64,000 nt of DNA, from assembly GCA_013398615.1 (NCBI GenBank), contig VZSR01002092.1:1192109-1256108 (forward strand), written 5' to 3'. The position numbers and the translations under genes are program-made. Position 1 is the first letter of the stretch. Every line of letters starts with the position of its first letter. Origin of the DNA: Brachypodius melanocephalos (taxonomy: Eukaryota; Chordata; Aves; Passeriformes; Pycnonotidae). The notes beneath the pieces are model-generated. The model saw nothing but the letters and a program-made list of their open reading frames with translations. It was not told the DNA's origin and did no database searches. Positions 1 to 11,200 of the stretch are shown here, piece after piece.

Positions 1-2384
1 CCTCCTCTATGGTAATTAAAGCCCCTGGTAGACATAAATTTGACAGTACTGCTAATTACCCAACCTTGTTCACTGAAAGGGAGCTAGTTGCCATAAAATA
101 GAATAAGTATATTAGAATAAGTATAATAGAAATGACAAAGACATAGAGTTCAAGAGAAAAATAATACATTTTGGATTAGGAGCATAAGTGTCTCTATATA
201 GTTTCTCCATCTATTTATGCAGACCTGAAATTTGTTCAGCGAACAACTGTGGGGAGCAAAGAGCTAATGTGACTCATGAACACTGGCCCTCCCATTGGCT
301 TGATTTAGTTTCTCATTCTGAGTCCTTCCTTTTTCATTAGTTGTCGCAGTGAATCCCAAATTGTGTGTTTTGATCTGCTGCTCCTCATCAGGCCCAAATG
401 ATGAGTCAGGCTGGAAAAATCAGGCTGGCCTTGCTTAGAAAAACATTTTTTTTTGTAAATCTCTCTACCTGTTTTGTCTTTTACCAGTAATGAAGTATTC
501 AAGGTATTCATACCAAGTAACATTTTTTTCTGTTGGTTTTTTTCCCTGTTTTTCGTTTGATGGTTTGTTTTCTTGTTGGTGAGTTTTTTATGTAAAAAAA
601 AAAAATGTTTAATTAATATAAACCATGAACAGGGAGAACAAATAATTGGATAAGGGATTCACATGTGAAGCTGAATTTCTACACTGTTCTGTAAGCAGCT
701 GATTGTGCCCATACACCCATCTGCATTTTTAAACATTTTTGTTTCATGTTCAGCAGAAACAGTATTGTTTATTTCCTAAAGGGTAAGCAATTAGAAATGA
801 ATATCATTAGTACATGTGGCTCTTTTTTCTGGCCTCTTATCAGAGTCCCAACAAGCCATCCACATGCTTCAGTAGGTTTTAAGAAACATTTGCAAATGAC
901 AAACAGATGGCCTTTTTGGGTTGCTGTATTAAGCAGTGAAGATTAATATTGCCACTCTTCATGCAGTATGTTCAGTCATATCTTGTCTGCCAGGAACGTG
1001 TTGTTTTCAGTGTCTCTGTCTGTAAATACTTATGGCCTTTTCTATAATTAAACAAGTAGAGAAATAAACAAGCTTGAATAATATTCTTTAAACAATCTCT
1101 TAATATTCCTAAAAATAGATCTATAATAAATGAGATTTTTCATAAAGTAGCAAGAACCTATCCATCCTTGCTGAACCTATATGTATTCCCTTTTTAAAAT
1201 TTATTTTAACTGACCACAGTATTTTTGAATAGTTTTGCTGTCCAGTTCCTGTTGAGGAAGACAATGTTTATTGTGAGAGCTTGTTAAATTGGGGAAAATA
1301 CGGCACATGACCATTTGGTAACGGTATCAACTGACGGTGTAAGAATGACTTCGTATCGCTTCCCATGTAGAAGTGCTTTCTTAAAAGGCAGATCTTTCAC
1401 CTAAAAGTTTGTCTTCCCAACAGATGAATCCAGCAAACCTACATTGTTCTTTGGCTGGAAATAGGGTGGACTTGGCTATTGCTAGATTTTCAGCACTTGG
1501 GAGCATTTCGCTAAGGAAATCAGTGTAAGGCTTGGATTTACACCTAACTGCTACTCTGCCTTGACTTCCCAAAGTGAAAGAGCTCCAGATGATTTCCATT
1601 TAGGGACAGGAATTTCTAAAGAACTGTCCATTCAAGATGTTTTGTCTGTCTTATACAGTGACATTTCCTGCTCTCTGTTAAACGTTAATTAGAAAACTAG
1701 CTGGAAGTGTCATCTTTTTTCCAACATCTGTGCAGCACTGTGCACATTTAACATAGATTAAATGACAATTATTTCATCTCTTTTGCAGCCCTGAGGAAAG
1801 ACTTGCTGACTGAATTATTTTGATACAGTCACTGAGACAATTTTTATCCACTCAATTTAATTTTTCTGTTTTAAATGAAAACAGAGAAATAATTTTGATG
1901 TCTTATTACTTTGGAGATATTGTATCTCTGCCATTCAGTGAACTTCTACCATGCTAAACTGTCCTTTTGGAGATCATAAAAGTGTCTGAAAGGCTGCCTC
2001 ATGGTGTATTCTGCAGCTCGTTGCTTTTCTCTTTTATATATTATTGCTCATGCTGCTCAGTGGTTTCATTGTCTGTGATGTTACAGACATCTTCATCTTT
2101 CAACCTCTCGCAGTCACAAGCCTTCCTGGAACAGTATTTCATCCTGAAGGCTTCAGGAATAAAAAGCTGAATTGGATAAATAAAGTTATTGTGAAAACTG
2201 TATGTTGGAAAGTGCCAGACTTTTTATTTGCTTTGGCATTTTTTAGAGGTTATTTTTCCTGAGGAGTTCATTAGGTGGCTTTGATTGGATAATACTCAGA
2301 TTCTTGGTGCTCTTATTAGAACTCCAGATATGACAGCTGGGTCTCACCTCAAAGAAGAAAACTAAAATTAAAAATAAAAGACAA
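1..2384. other. AT-rich noncoding stretch
   Basis: I see no gene here. The sequence is AT-rich and has few CpGs. A T/G-rich patch lies at about 515-592 and runs into a 12-base A run at 594-605. The open frames are 60-77 codons long, overlap each other on both strands and show no domain or motif. I read this as intergenic or intronic DNA. Confidence 0.6.
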
Positions 2385-2415
2385 TCACAGTATTCCCCAA
2401 CGTGTACTACTGTTT

Positions 2416-2709
2416 CTAATGCTGTGGAAAATCTTGCTGCCTTGTCCAATTGTGTTGTTCTGAACTGAAAGAGCACAGGAATCCTGTGTTTTCAGACTGT
2501 GGAACAATTTGTACTCTGTGGTCCACATCCCCAAACACCAGCTGTAGCATGATGTCCACTGACAGAACTGAGCCCATGGGACAGCCAATGCTGCCATGCT
2601 GCCACTCTTCCTTGCTGTCATCTGATGTCACAACTTCTGGATGCAGTTGGTGCTTGAGATAGGAGAGGGAACCACAGTCTATGTGGATGAGTACAATCAG
2701 AATGGCCAA
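2416..2709 (-). other. possible decayed reverse-transcriptase remnant
   Basis: A 97-codon minus-strand frame contains the string GCPMGSVLS followed by VFGDVD. In the reverse transcriptase of CR1-type LINEs a G(V)PQGSVLG motif is followed about ten residues later by a (I/G)DLD or GDMD segment. The order and spacing are similar here. The flanking residues do not clearly match, no catalytic FADD box is visible after it, and the frame is short, so chance is a real alternative. If it is real, it is an old internal CR1 piece on the minus strand, the same orientation as the three CR1 pieces at 19.4, 46.5 and 57.7 kb. Confidence 0.22.
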
Positions 2710-3680
2710 ATACCTAGGAAAGGCTTAACTTGGCTTTGACAGATGTAGACTACTTGACTTTTTATGCAAGGGGTTGCAGGTTGCAGAATGTTGGCTATTG
2801 ATATTACAGCCAAGGAATTGCACAGCAACTTTCTTTGGAAGTAACAATGGTTTTTCTTCAGAAGAGGGAAGATGAACCTCTTTCTGAAAATGATGATAAC
2901 AGTAAAAGGAGCCTAAGAAATGAGGCTGGACTTAACCTAAACTACACTGCTACTTTTTAGGCAGCTGAAATGAAATGATTTTTTCTGTCATGCTAAAAAT
3001 AAAATAATAAAAATAGATGCTAAAAGATGTCCATGATCCCTGCATTTTTCTTCTGAAATAGTACCTTATTTAATCTTATTGCCCTAAAATAAAAGAATGT
3101 AAAGTATTCAAACAAAATAATTTTGTTTCATTAAAGAATACTCTTGTTATTAAGAATGCCTGTATTCTAGAACTGAATTTAGCTTACATCAATTTTCAGA
3201 TCCTGCTAGAATCTGTCTGTTAAAGGGCTATGACAGACACATTTCTGTGACTTATATATATCTGATGTTTTATAAACTTAATTTAAACTTCCAAGTCCCT
3301 GTATCAGGGGCACCACACTCAGACCGTTTTGGCATGCTCATGGGTCCTGCATCTGTAACTTTCTGGGTTTTTTAAACAGAAGCCCATGGGAGATCTTTTA
3401 AGCCTGAATTGTTTGTTGTACTATTTCCTAAAAAATTATTCGTTCTACTAAAATAAATACGAGATAAAGAGTTAAGGGCACAGCTGGGAAAACAACTTTG
3501 AATGAAAGAAGGTAGAACAGTCTAATTTTACTGTGTTCAAAAGTGAATATTTACGTGTAGCCTATTTTAATGGTTTTGGGGTTTTTTTTTATTTTTAAAA
3601 TTAGAAACTAGTTCTTCCTAAAGGTGGATAGTTTCATTATGCTTACTTGAATAGCATGAATAATTTGATTTCATGCAATA
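2710..3680. other. AT-rich noncoding stretch
   Basis: No gene is visible. The segment contains many TAAAATAAAA-like strings and a T run at about 3581-3600, preceded by GGTTTTGGGG. I see no interspersed repeat. Confidence 0.55.
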
Positions 3681-3702
3681 TTTAGCAACATATGTTGCTA
3701 AA
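3681..3702. repeat. 22-bp perfect palindrome
   Basis: The left half is TTTAGCAACAT and the right half is its exact reverse complement, with no spacer. The AGCAAC and GTTGCT half-sites face outward, which is opposite to the arrangement in an RFX X-box. It could extrude as a small cruciform or be a dimer binding site, but no function is shown. Confidence 0.8.
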
Positions 3703-3755
3703 AATAATAATGATAAAGCTGTAACCATTTATCTATATTTTGGAAGTCATGAAGT

Positions 3756-3775
3756 TGTACGTACAGATACGTACA
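3756..3775. repeat. 8-bp inverted repeat with 4-base spacer
   Basis: The arms are TGTACGTA and TACGTACA, separated by CAGA. It lies 53 bases to the right of the 22-bp palindrome. It contains two copies of TACGTA, and so two CpGs, in an otherwise CpG-poor stretch. Confidence 0.75.
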
Positions 3776-6700
3776 TGAAAAAGGGGTTTGCTTAGTAATG
3801 AATGAAGTTAGTGTGCTTTAGGTTATTCACCATGAGTCTGATTCAATGTTCACTGTGATCTGTACATTTCCTTTAGTGAAATTTGGATTGTGCACTCATG
3901 TGAAATCCATTTAATTTTACAACTTGATACTGCATCAAGGCATTATCCACAGCATGTAAATGTCTGTGATGATAAATATGGAACAATGACTGATATTTCA
4001 AGAACTGAAATAAAATAAAAATACCCACAGTAAATATACTGTACTATTTAGGAAAAAAGGAAATTGAGATAATCTGTTGTTTTAATTTGTCAAGAAAAAG
4101 TAAAAAGAAATAAAGTATTTTCACTAGCTTCTGATAGCCAAAGAAAATATTTTACTATGGATACTTATTGGATTATCTTTTTTGCCTTTTAAAAATAATT
4201 CAACAACCTTATGTATGTGACTTACACATCAATTTATACAATGTGTATACACACTGTACAATTACAATTAATAAATCTTATTATAGAGCTTCACCTTACC
4301 AGTAGTTCTTCTGATACTCCAGTTGTTTCTGGACATTACCTGAGAATGCAGATAAATTACTGGCTTGCATTTAAGGAAGAGTGTAGTAAAGAGAGCATGA
4401 ATTTCAAATGTGTATGTCATTTATCTGTAAGTGAAAAGCAGATCTCATAAAGCATCAGATTGTTGAGTGTTCTCCAAAATTGTTCTAAATTTAAGGGTGG
4501 TTTCTTTAACAAAAGAGCACCTTTGGCTGCTCTTTGGAAAATAGTGTCTAAACAAATGTACACCTATTTAGAGTGGTTAGTAACCCTGTATCTGAAACAC
4601 TGACAATTCCTGCCTGTACTTTCTGCCTGATTACTCCTTTTATCTCTCCTACAGAATAAGTCACATAATTTCCATCCTGTTTATGTCCATAATCAGAAAA
4701 GTGCATAACATATTCATGCCTGAATTGATTGTGTGTGCAAAACTCTTCAATGTGTATTAAAGAGCAATGCAGCCAACTTCATTTTTTATTTTCATAAAGA
4801 GGTAAATCTGATTATATAGTTGTATAGTCTAAAAGATAGCTTTTAAATAAGAAAGAAAATTTAATAGACATATTAAAATAACAGTTTTAATACTGCTATG
4901 TCTAATAATAGTTCAATCAATATTAATGCTACTGTTGTAGTTATAATGATATTATTGTAATTTCTCAGTTTAGTACCCTGATTTGAGAAAAATTAGTTAT
5001 CATTCCTTCTTTCATGGTCTGGACATTATTCCTAAAGTGCTGTGAAGTGACTTCTTGGGTTGGTAGAATGTGAAAAACTTAGGGACTATGGTGATTTCAC
5101 AAGTATTATGCAGTGCTGAAATTTTAATTGAAGAAAACTCTGTGTGACTTTTGTAGAGGACATAAAATACATGGTAGCAAATTGTGCTTTGAAGGGCACA
5201 TATGTCCCTTGCAAGCAAAGCAGGCTCGTTACAAACCTCTTTCTTCCTGCAGCTCCTCAGCTGTGCTCTGTGGGCCACCAGCCATCTACAGGACGTGCTG
5301 TGGGATGCTCTCAGGAGAGCACAGGGGTTCCTGTGGTGTTCTTCCACTTTGTTTCCATTCTTTTAATTGCATAGACAGAAGTTAAAAACCTGTCAGTACT
5401 TTCCCAGTACAGTCCAGCTTCTCTGTAACAAACCCCAGGGGGCCAGGGAGAATTGCTCATCCCAACAGGACTGGTTTGGCCATTTGCTGCACTGAAATAG
5501 GGAGGAGGAATCTCAAGTCAACTACCCAGTAATAGGTTGCACCTTTATGACAACTACTTCAAATGCTAATGCTAAAAGCATTTACAAGATGCGTAAAAAA
5601 GAAAGCAACAAGGAAATTAAAAAGAAATTTTAAAAAATGTGCATTTAGAGGCTAGATCAAACATGCTGTCATAAAGACAAGAAAAATGTGACTGGTACCT
5701 AGACCAGTCTTCTGTAAGCACACACTCCAATAGCTGAGGACCAAGGAGAGCATGTCCTCCTGCTGCTGAAACTATTAAAGAAAGGGAGAGGTTGTGACTT
5801 GCTTTAAGTGAATTTAGTCAATATTTGATTTCCTCCAAAACAAATAATGTAATTGTGAATGAGATGGAATTAATTTTCTTTTAGAAGTGCTGATGACTGT
5901 GTTTGGCATGATCTGTAGAGAAGGAGGTCCACAGACAATGTTTTTCTTCAGATGTCACCTTTTTGGTTCCCTCTTTTTAATCCCCATTGCACCATCCTAT
6001 AGTCTGTGCTAATGAGGTAAGTTTATGATCCCCATTTAAAGTCAGCAGAAATAACATTTATGCCACAGGTACTTTCAGTTGCTCCTAATTTCCACAGGCT
6101 CTTTAACTGATTTATAGAAGGAAAATCAACAAGCATAACTCTTTTTTTAATACTGTTTTGTGACTGTTGTTCCACTTCAATGTAATTTTAGTTAAATCTA
6201 ATTACAAGCCTTCTCAGCTGAATTATTAAATAATAACATTAAAAAAAAACCCAAACCAAAACCTGAAAGAAAACCAGATACACTCAGATCTTTTCCTGAT
6301 TTCAGTTAAGGAAAGCTAAAACTAGAGAATAAAAAAGCTTGTAGTTATTTGAAACAAATATATTTTTTAATTGAACTAGTTGTAGGTATTAAATCATGAG
6401 TATTAATATTGGACATATTCAGGCAATCATCTCTTACATTTGCTACAATCACCTTAACATCATCTAATGGTTGGCATGAGCAACTTTATATAAATTCATT
6501 CTTTTGGATGTCTTTTAATATGAACATTTATTATCAAAACAACAGTTATTTAAGTAGACATTCCATGGCTCAATTATCTGGCAGATTCCAATTGAACAAG
6601 ATAACTTTTACTTCTTTATAATATAATAAATGTAAATATTTACAATTTCCATTTGCTAGGTTCAGATTTTTGTGATTTTCTCAACCTTCCACACATAATC

Positions 6701-7810
6701 CATTGAATTCTTTTGTAGTGAGTTTCGTAGCAGTAAGATAGACAGAGAAAATAGAGACGGTTTTCTGCTTCAGTCTTTGGTGTAGCCTTGGTGTCACTGG
6801 GCATTCCTCTTTGCCACAAAAGAGCTGGAGCATTGACTCAATGCCGAGACACAAAGTTAAGACGCGTGTGGCTCCAGTGTTTGGGGCTGACTTTTCTAGA
6901 GAGAAAACGCTGTGGATCTCCTCCTTCTGTTATCCAGCATGGGAAGCATTGGTGGGAGCAGCCTCCAGGGATCATGGAAAACAGCCCTAAGTTAAACCAA
7001 CAAATACCGCTGTTGTGGTCGTGCAACATTTTGAAATTTGATAGTGATTGACAGAGCTGTTTCAGGGTTGCCTCAGCTGCTGCCCAGGGGTGGGTTAGAT
7101 GCAACTCACAGCACATTCCTGATCAGAAGGAAAGCTCTGGAATGGCCACAAAACTGTGCCTCTTTGTTTGCAAATACAAATTTCAGTGCAATGACTCCAA
7201 CTACGCTTCTGTTACTTACCCACTGATGATGCTAGAAGAATCCAAAGAGTAAAAATACTTTCAATTCGTTATATTTTAAAATTGCAGTTGTTCTCTGACA
7301 GCTAAAATTATGTAGTAAACAAATTTTTTCTAAATATAGCATTTTTTTTCTTACTCAGTTTGCGTACTAAGACATAATTTTACTGTGGCTTTGAAAACAA
7401 GTATTCATCTGTAGAGACAGAAGCTTGTTAGATATATAATAAATATGCTTTTTTAGCTAAAACATCTGTTATGTAACTTTTCCTAGGTCAGTCTGCTTAA
7501 TCATGACTTTTTTATGCATCATTGCATTCTGAAATTTTCAAAAAAATTTAATAAACTTTGTCAAAGTAAAAAATTATGTCCAATCATTATTTCCTCATAA
7601 ATTTCTTCTGTGTAGTTAAAAAAGTCAAAAAATGAGGAGTGATAACTTTTTGCAGTTTAACATGGAAAAAGAAATGTTTGTGTTTGGTGTATCTCAAAGC
7701 TTAAAAGTAATTATTTCTACTACTGATGCAGTGAATACAAACTAATCTTACTTAGCTAATAATCATGTTTTGATTTTAATTATTTAATGTCCTTTTAAAC
7801 ATTCTCTTTT
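3776..7810. other. noncoding stretch, no gene recognised
   Basis: The segment is mainly AT-rich. A short A/C-rich patch lies at about 6239-6265. A slightly GC-richer part at 5200-5360 contains a polypyrimidine tract followed by CAG, which resembles a splice acceptor, but no convincing exon follows it. The interval 6755-7025 has about half a dozen CpGs, more than its surroundings. Frames of up to 111 codons occur on both strands without recognisable domains. Confidence 0.5.
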
Positions 7811-8077
7811 CTAAGAAACAATTAGGTAAGTTTCCATAGTAGCAATTACTTTTTCTTGAAAATCGCCGATTCTGGTTCTCCTTAAATCAATTGTAAAAAT
7901 GCCGATGTGTTTCCGAGGAGATTCATGATGCAGATGCACATAACACTGATCACATATGGTCAAGTGGCATTCAAAAATACTAAATAATAAATCCATCTGA
8001 CCAAATGTGGGTACCTGCTTATGGGCAGGATGAAGCAACGCCCCGGCACCAGTGGCTGAACTCGTCGTGAACACCAC
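7811..8077 (-). other. unassigned 88-codon frame in a CpG-enriched block
   Basis: This minus-strand frame runs from an ATG near 8077 to a stop near 7811 and lies in the most CpG-dense few hundred bases I noticed (about 7860-8235, roughly eleven CpGs by eye). The predicted peptide is mixed in composition rather than low-complexity. It includes a CDQCYVHLHH stretch with two cysteines and histidines, followed by a basic RKH...DLRRTR segment. I recognise no family and see no signal peptide or membrane segment. Upstream on the same strand, other frames hold short peptide-like pieces of about 40 residues, as a frameshifted retrocopy or a few small exons would. A conserved noncoding element or chance are equally possible. 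I do not call it a gene. Confidence 0.2.
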
Positions 8078-8235
8078 AGATCACAGTGAGCCCCCATGAA
8101 CCCTCGTAGACAGCTAAAACAGCACAATTGTTTTCACCTTTCATCCTTTACCCCCTCACACTTCAGAGTTCTTCTCTTCCAGCAGGCTGAATATCAAGAT
8201 CTCCTCTTGTAATCGTCATTGGAGGACGTTCAGCC

Positions 8236-11200
8236 ACCCACCAAGAAGTGCACATTTTGCCAGAGTCATTGCAGTATAAACAGGTCATATTTCAGAGGGT
8301 AGAAATACTGCCTTAAAAATGCAGCTTTGTGAGAATGTGCAGTTAACATTTTTTTGGTTTGTGTTTTCACAGTTCATCTTGCTCGATTTCAAAACATCCA
8401 GCTGTATTTGTATGGGAAGGGCCTGTTGCTGATTGCCAGGAGACACTTTGAAGATGCTTGTTTAAACTAAATATTTATCTGAGTTTATAACAGATAGGAA
8501 GAAATTTAAACAGGATAATCATTCTTAAATTGACCTAGACATACAATAAACTTAGAAGGGAGAAATAGCTGATGCCACTTTAGAGTCAGAACTATTTTGT
8601 CAACTTATTGGTCTCTGGTCATGTACAGGAACTACAACAGCCAGAAACAAAATCCAAAATTTATTAACAATCTTTTCTCATGGATTTTTCTCTCTTCCAA
8701 ACATCTGTTTATTGCAAGGACTGTTGGAGCTGCTGCATATGCTGAGAGACCAGGCATATGTAGAAGCAAAATAGTATTGTGTAAGTCTTGTCATATAAAG
8801 GACTTTTTTTGTTCATTTATTGAGGGAGTAATACATTTTAAACAGTTAGGTCTTTCACTGTATCTGGGGAATATTGTTTATTTTAGGAAGGAAACCTGTT
8901 CTGCAGCAACAATAAGTAGTGTGAGTGCATCAGCTTTTGCTGTGTGATAGCTTCTGCCTGGTGTCTCTGAGAAGTTTATTGTTTTGTGGGAACTTCAAGC
9001 AGAATCTGTTACTAATGTCAACACATTCATAGACAATTTAGCTGAGAGAGTGGCTGTGCATCAGCTGAGCTTGGGTCACTAACTGGGTGCACTCCAGGAG
9101 CACTGAGAGTGTGCTGCAGTAGCATAAACCATGGAAGAGGTGGATGCAACAACTGTGTTCTACTTCATGAGAAGAACATGCTGGAGGAAAGTGAGGCAGC
9201 TTGCTCTGCCATGAGTTTTTTGGAGCTGCCCTAAATTTTACCCTAAAATAGGGGAGTCAGCTGAGTCCCTCTGGCACTTTAGTCAGTCAGTCACCTACCA
9301 GCTTATCAAATGGTCTCTCAAATCACACCATACTTCTTTGAAAGATAATCGTAAGCTCTGCGGAGTGGATATAACTGGAAATATGGCAACATCAAAGTAT
9401 CTTATATAATGTGAACAGTGGCAGAGAAGTGAAAAGACACTGGACAAAGCAAGCAAGTAAGGACATAAATGCTATTAAGGCCCTTGTGAGGGCTCAGGAT
9501 TCACCAGAAATTAAGAGATTGTGTAAAGGCAGTAAGACTTGCATATAAATGGATTTGATTGGTAGCATCAGGGCAGAGCTGTGAGCTGTATGTAGCAGAA
9601 CATACAAAAAACAGAAGTAAATTTCAGTGTTCTCCTATGATGATGTACTCTGTAGCTTAGGCTTTCTGAACTGGCACAATTAGATCTCAAAGCTGAAGAA
9701 GGCAATGGCTAATCTGCCATTGACAGCAATAGGAATAGAAGAAATAGTGGTACTTAATCCTGTGATTAACTTTTTTATTGGAAGGAGGCCTCTTTTCATA
9801 CTGATTTGAAATATTATATTGAAGGCAATGTGACATGCATTTTCTCGTTTTTCCTTTAACTCTTTTCTACTGTTACCTCTAAAGGATGCATAGTCCTTCT
9901 TTCCTTATAACAACATATCTCCATGTCTCTTTTTTTTCCCCCATTTTTAAATGTCACCCTTTCCTATACATTCAAATCCACTCTACATCAGATTTTTTAC
10001 CAGACTATCTTGTGAGACACTTACTGTATCCATCCTAAATTGCTTGTTTGATGTGTTTAGCGATAATTCCTGTTAATTGTGTGGGCTGCTTCTTTGTACT
10101 AAATCTGGAAAGATAAAGAAGATTTTTAAATAGTAGAAATCCTATTTTCGACCCGTTCTTTCCTTTCATAATAGCTAAAAAGGAAGAATATTGGGATTTT
10201 CCCCCTGCTTTTTAGTTTTAGTTAACTGTTACGTACCTGAACTAGAGACAGTAGAGAGAGGAAACTGCATTTTATACTGTGGCATGAGGTTGAGCTAGTC
10301 CCAAGAGCTACACTGTGATGGAGTCTTTTCATAATTGATAATTGAGGCCATTCTGTTATTTTCCACACATCTTTATGATATCTGAGTAGGCATGAGCTAG
10401 AGGACATGCATTTTTGATACTACTGGCTCTAAGAGGAGGACCTGTAGAATGTATTGGAATGAATATAATGTAGGATGAGAAATGGATGAAAGTGGACAAG
10501 GCCTCTATCTCCACACAGATATGTCACAAGCTTGACAATGCATTCTCTGATTTTTTTTTTTTTTCTGATGGGTAGAAAACAACTTGCAATTGCCAGCAAA
10601 ATACAGTACTTCACAAAATGCAGTCTTATATTTCACTAAAGGTACAACTGCAAGAAATGCAATGACTACCAGTAGAAAGTGTCTGGTCTTCTAAAACTCT
10701 GTTAAACACAAATGCTACTTAATGGCTCTGTAGGTATCTAGAGGATCTACTGTCTGTTTAATATGACAACTGGACAATTTAAGCTAATTAAAACTCACAA
10801 AGGTCCTGCTTCTGCTATTGTCTGGGAAACAACCTACAATTTAATTTAATGGGAAAAAGGCAAGACCTTATTTAGGTTATACAATGCCATGAATTATTTC
10901 TGACATATAGAAGACATTGTGCTTTCCAGTAAAAGAATAAAAAGTGTGGGTAATCTTTCACTGCTTAATGAACTGATTTATTTCTTAAAATTGGTCGAAA
11001 GTGCATGGGCACAATTTTATTACTAGATTTTTTAAATGAGATGTCCAGATCCTTAGGGCAGGGACTGCTTTCCAATGACATATTATTAACTTGGTCCTTG
11101 ACTGGAACTTCTAAGCACTGTCATGCTACAAATTATAAACATCCACAATAAAATACTTCTTACAGAATCTGTTTGAATCTGACTCAAGAATGAATAAGTT

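Noticed and set aside
2640..2705. Plus-strand peptide ending QLVLEIGEGTTVYVDEYNQNG that looked like a C1q-domain strand
   Set aside because: A stop lies just upstream in the same frame and no other C1q residues are found nearby.
3681..3702. RFX X-box in the 22-bp palindrome
   Set aside because: The half-sites face outward; an X-box needs GTTGC before GCAAC.
5233..5262. Polypyrimidine-CAG acceptor-like site
   Set aside because: The following sequence gives no recognisable peptide and no matching donor; such sites are common by chance.
7819..7829. AGGTAAGT, a consensus splice donor on the plus strand
   Set aside because: No open exon or acceptor with a reading frame could be matched upstream, so it is an isolated motif.
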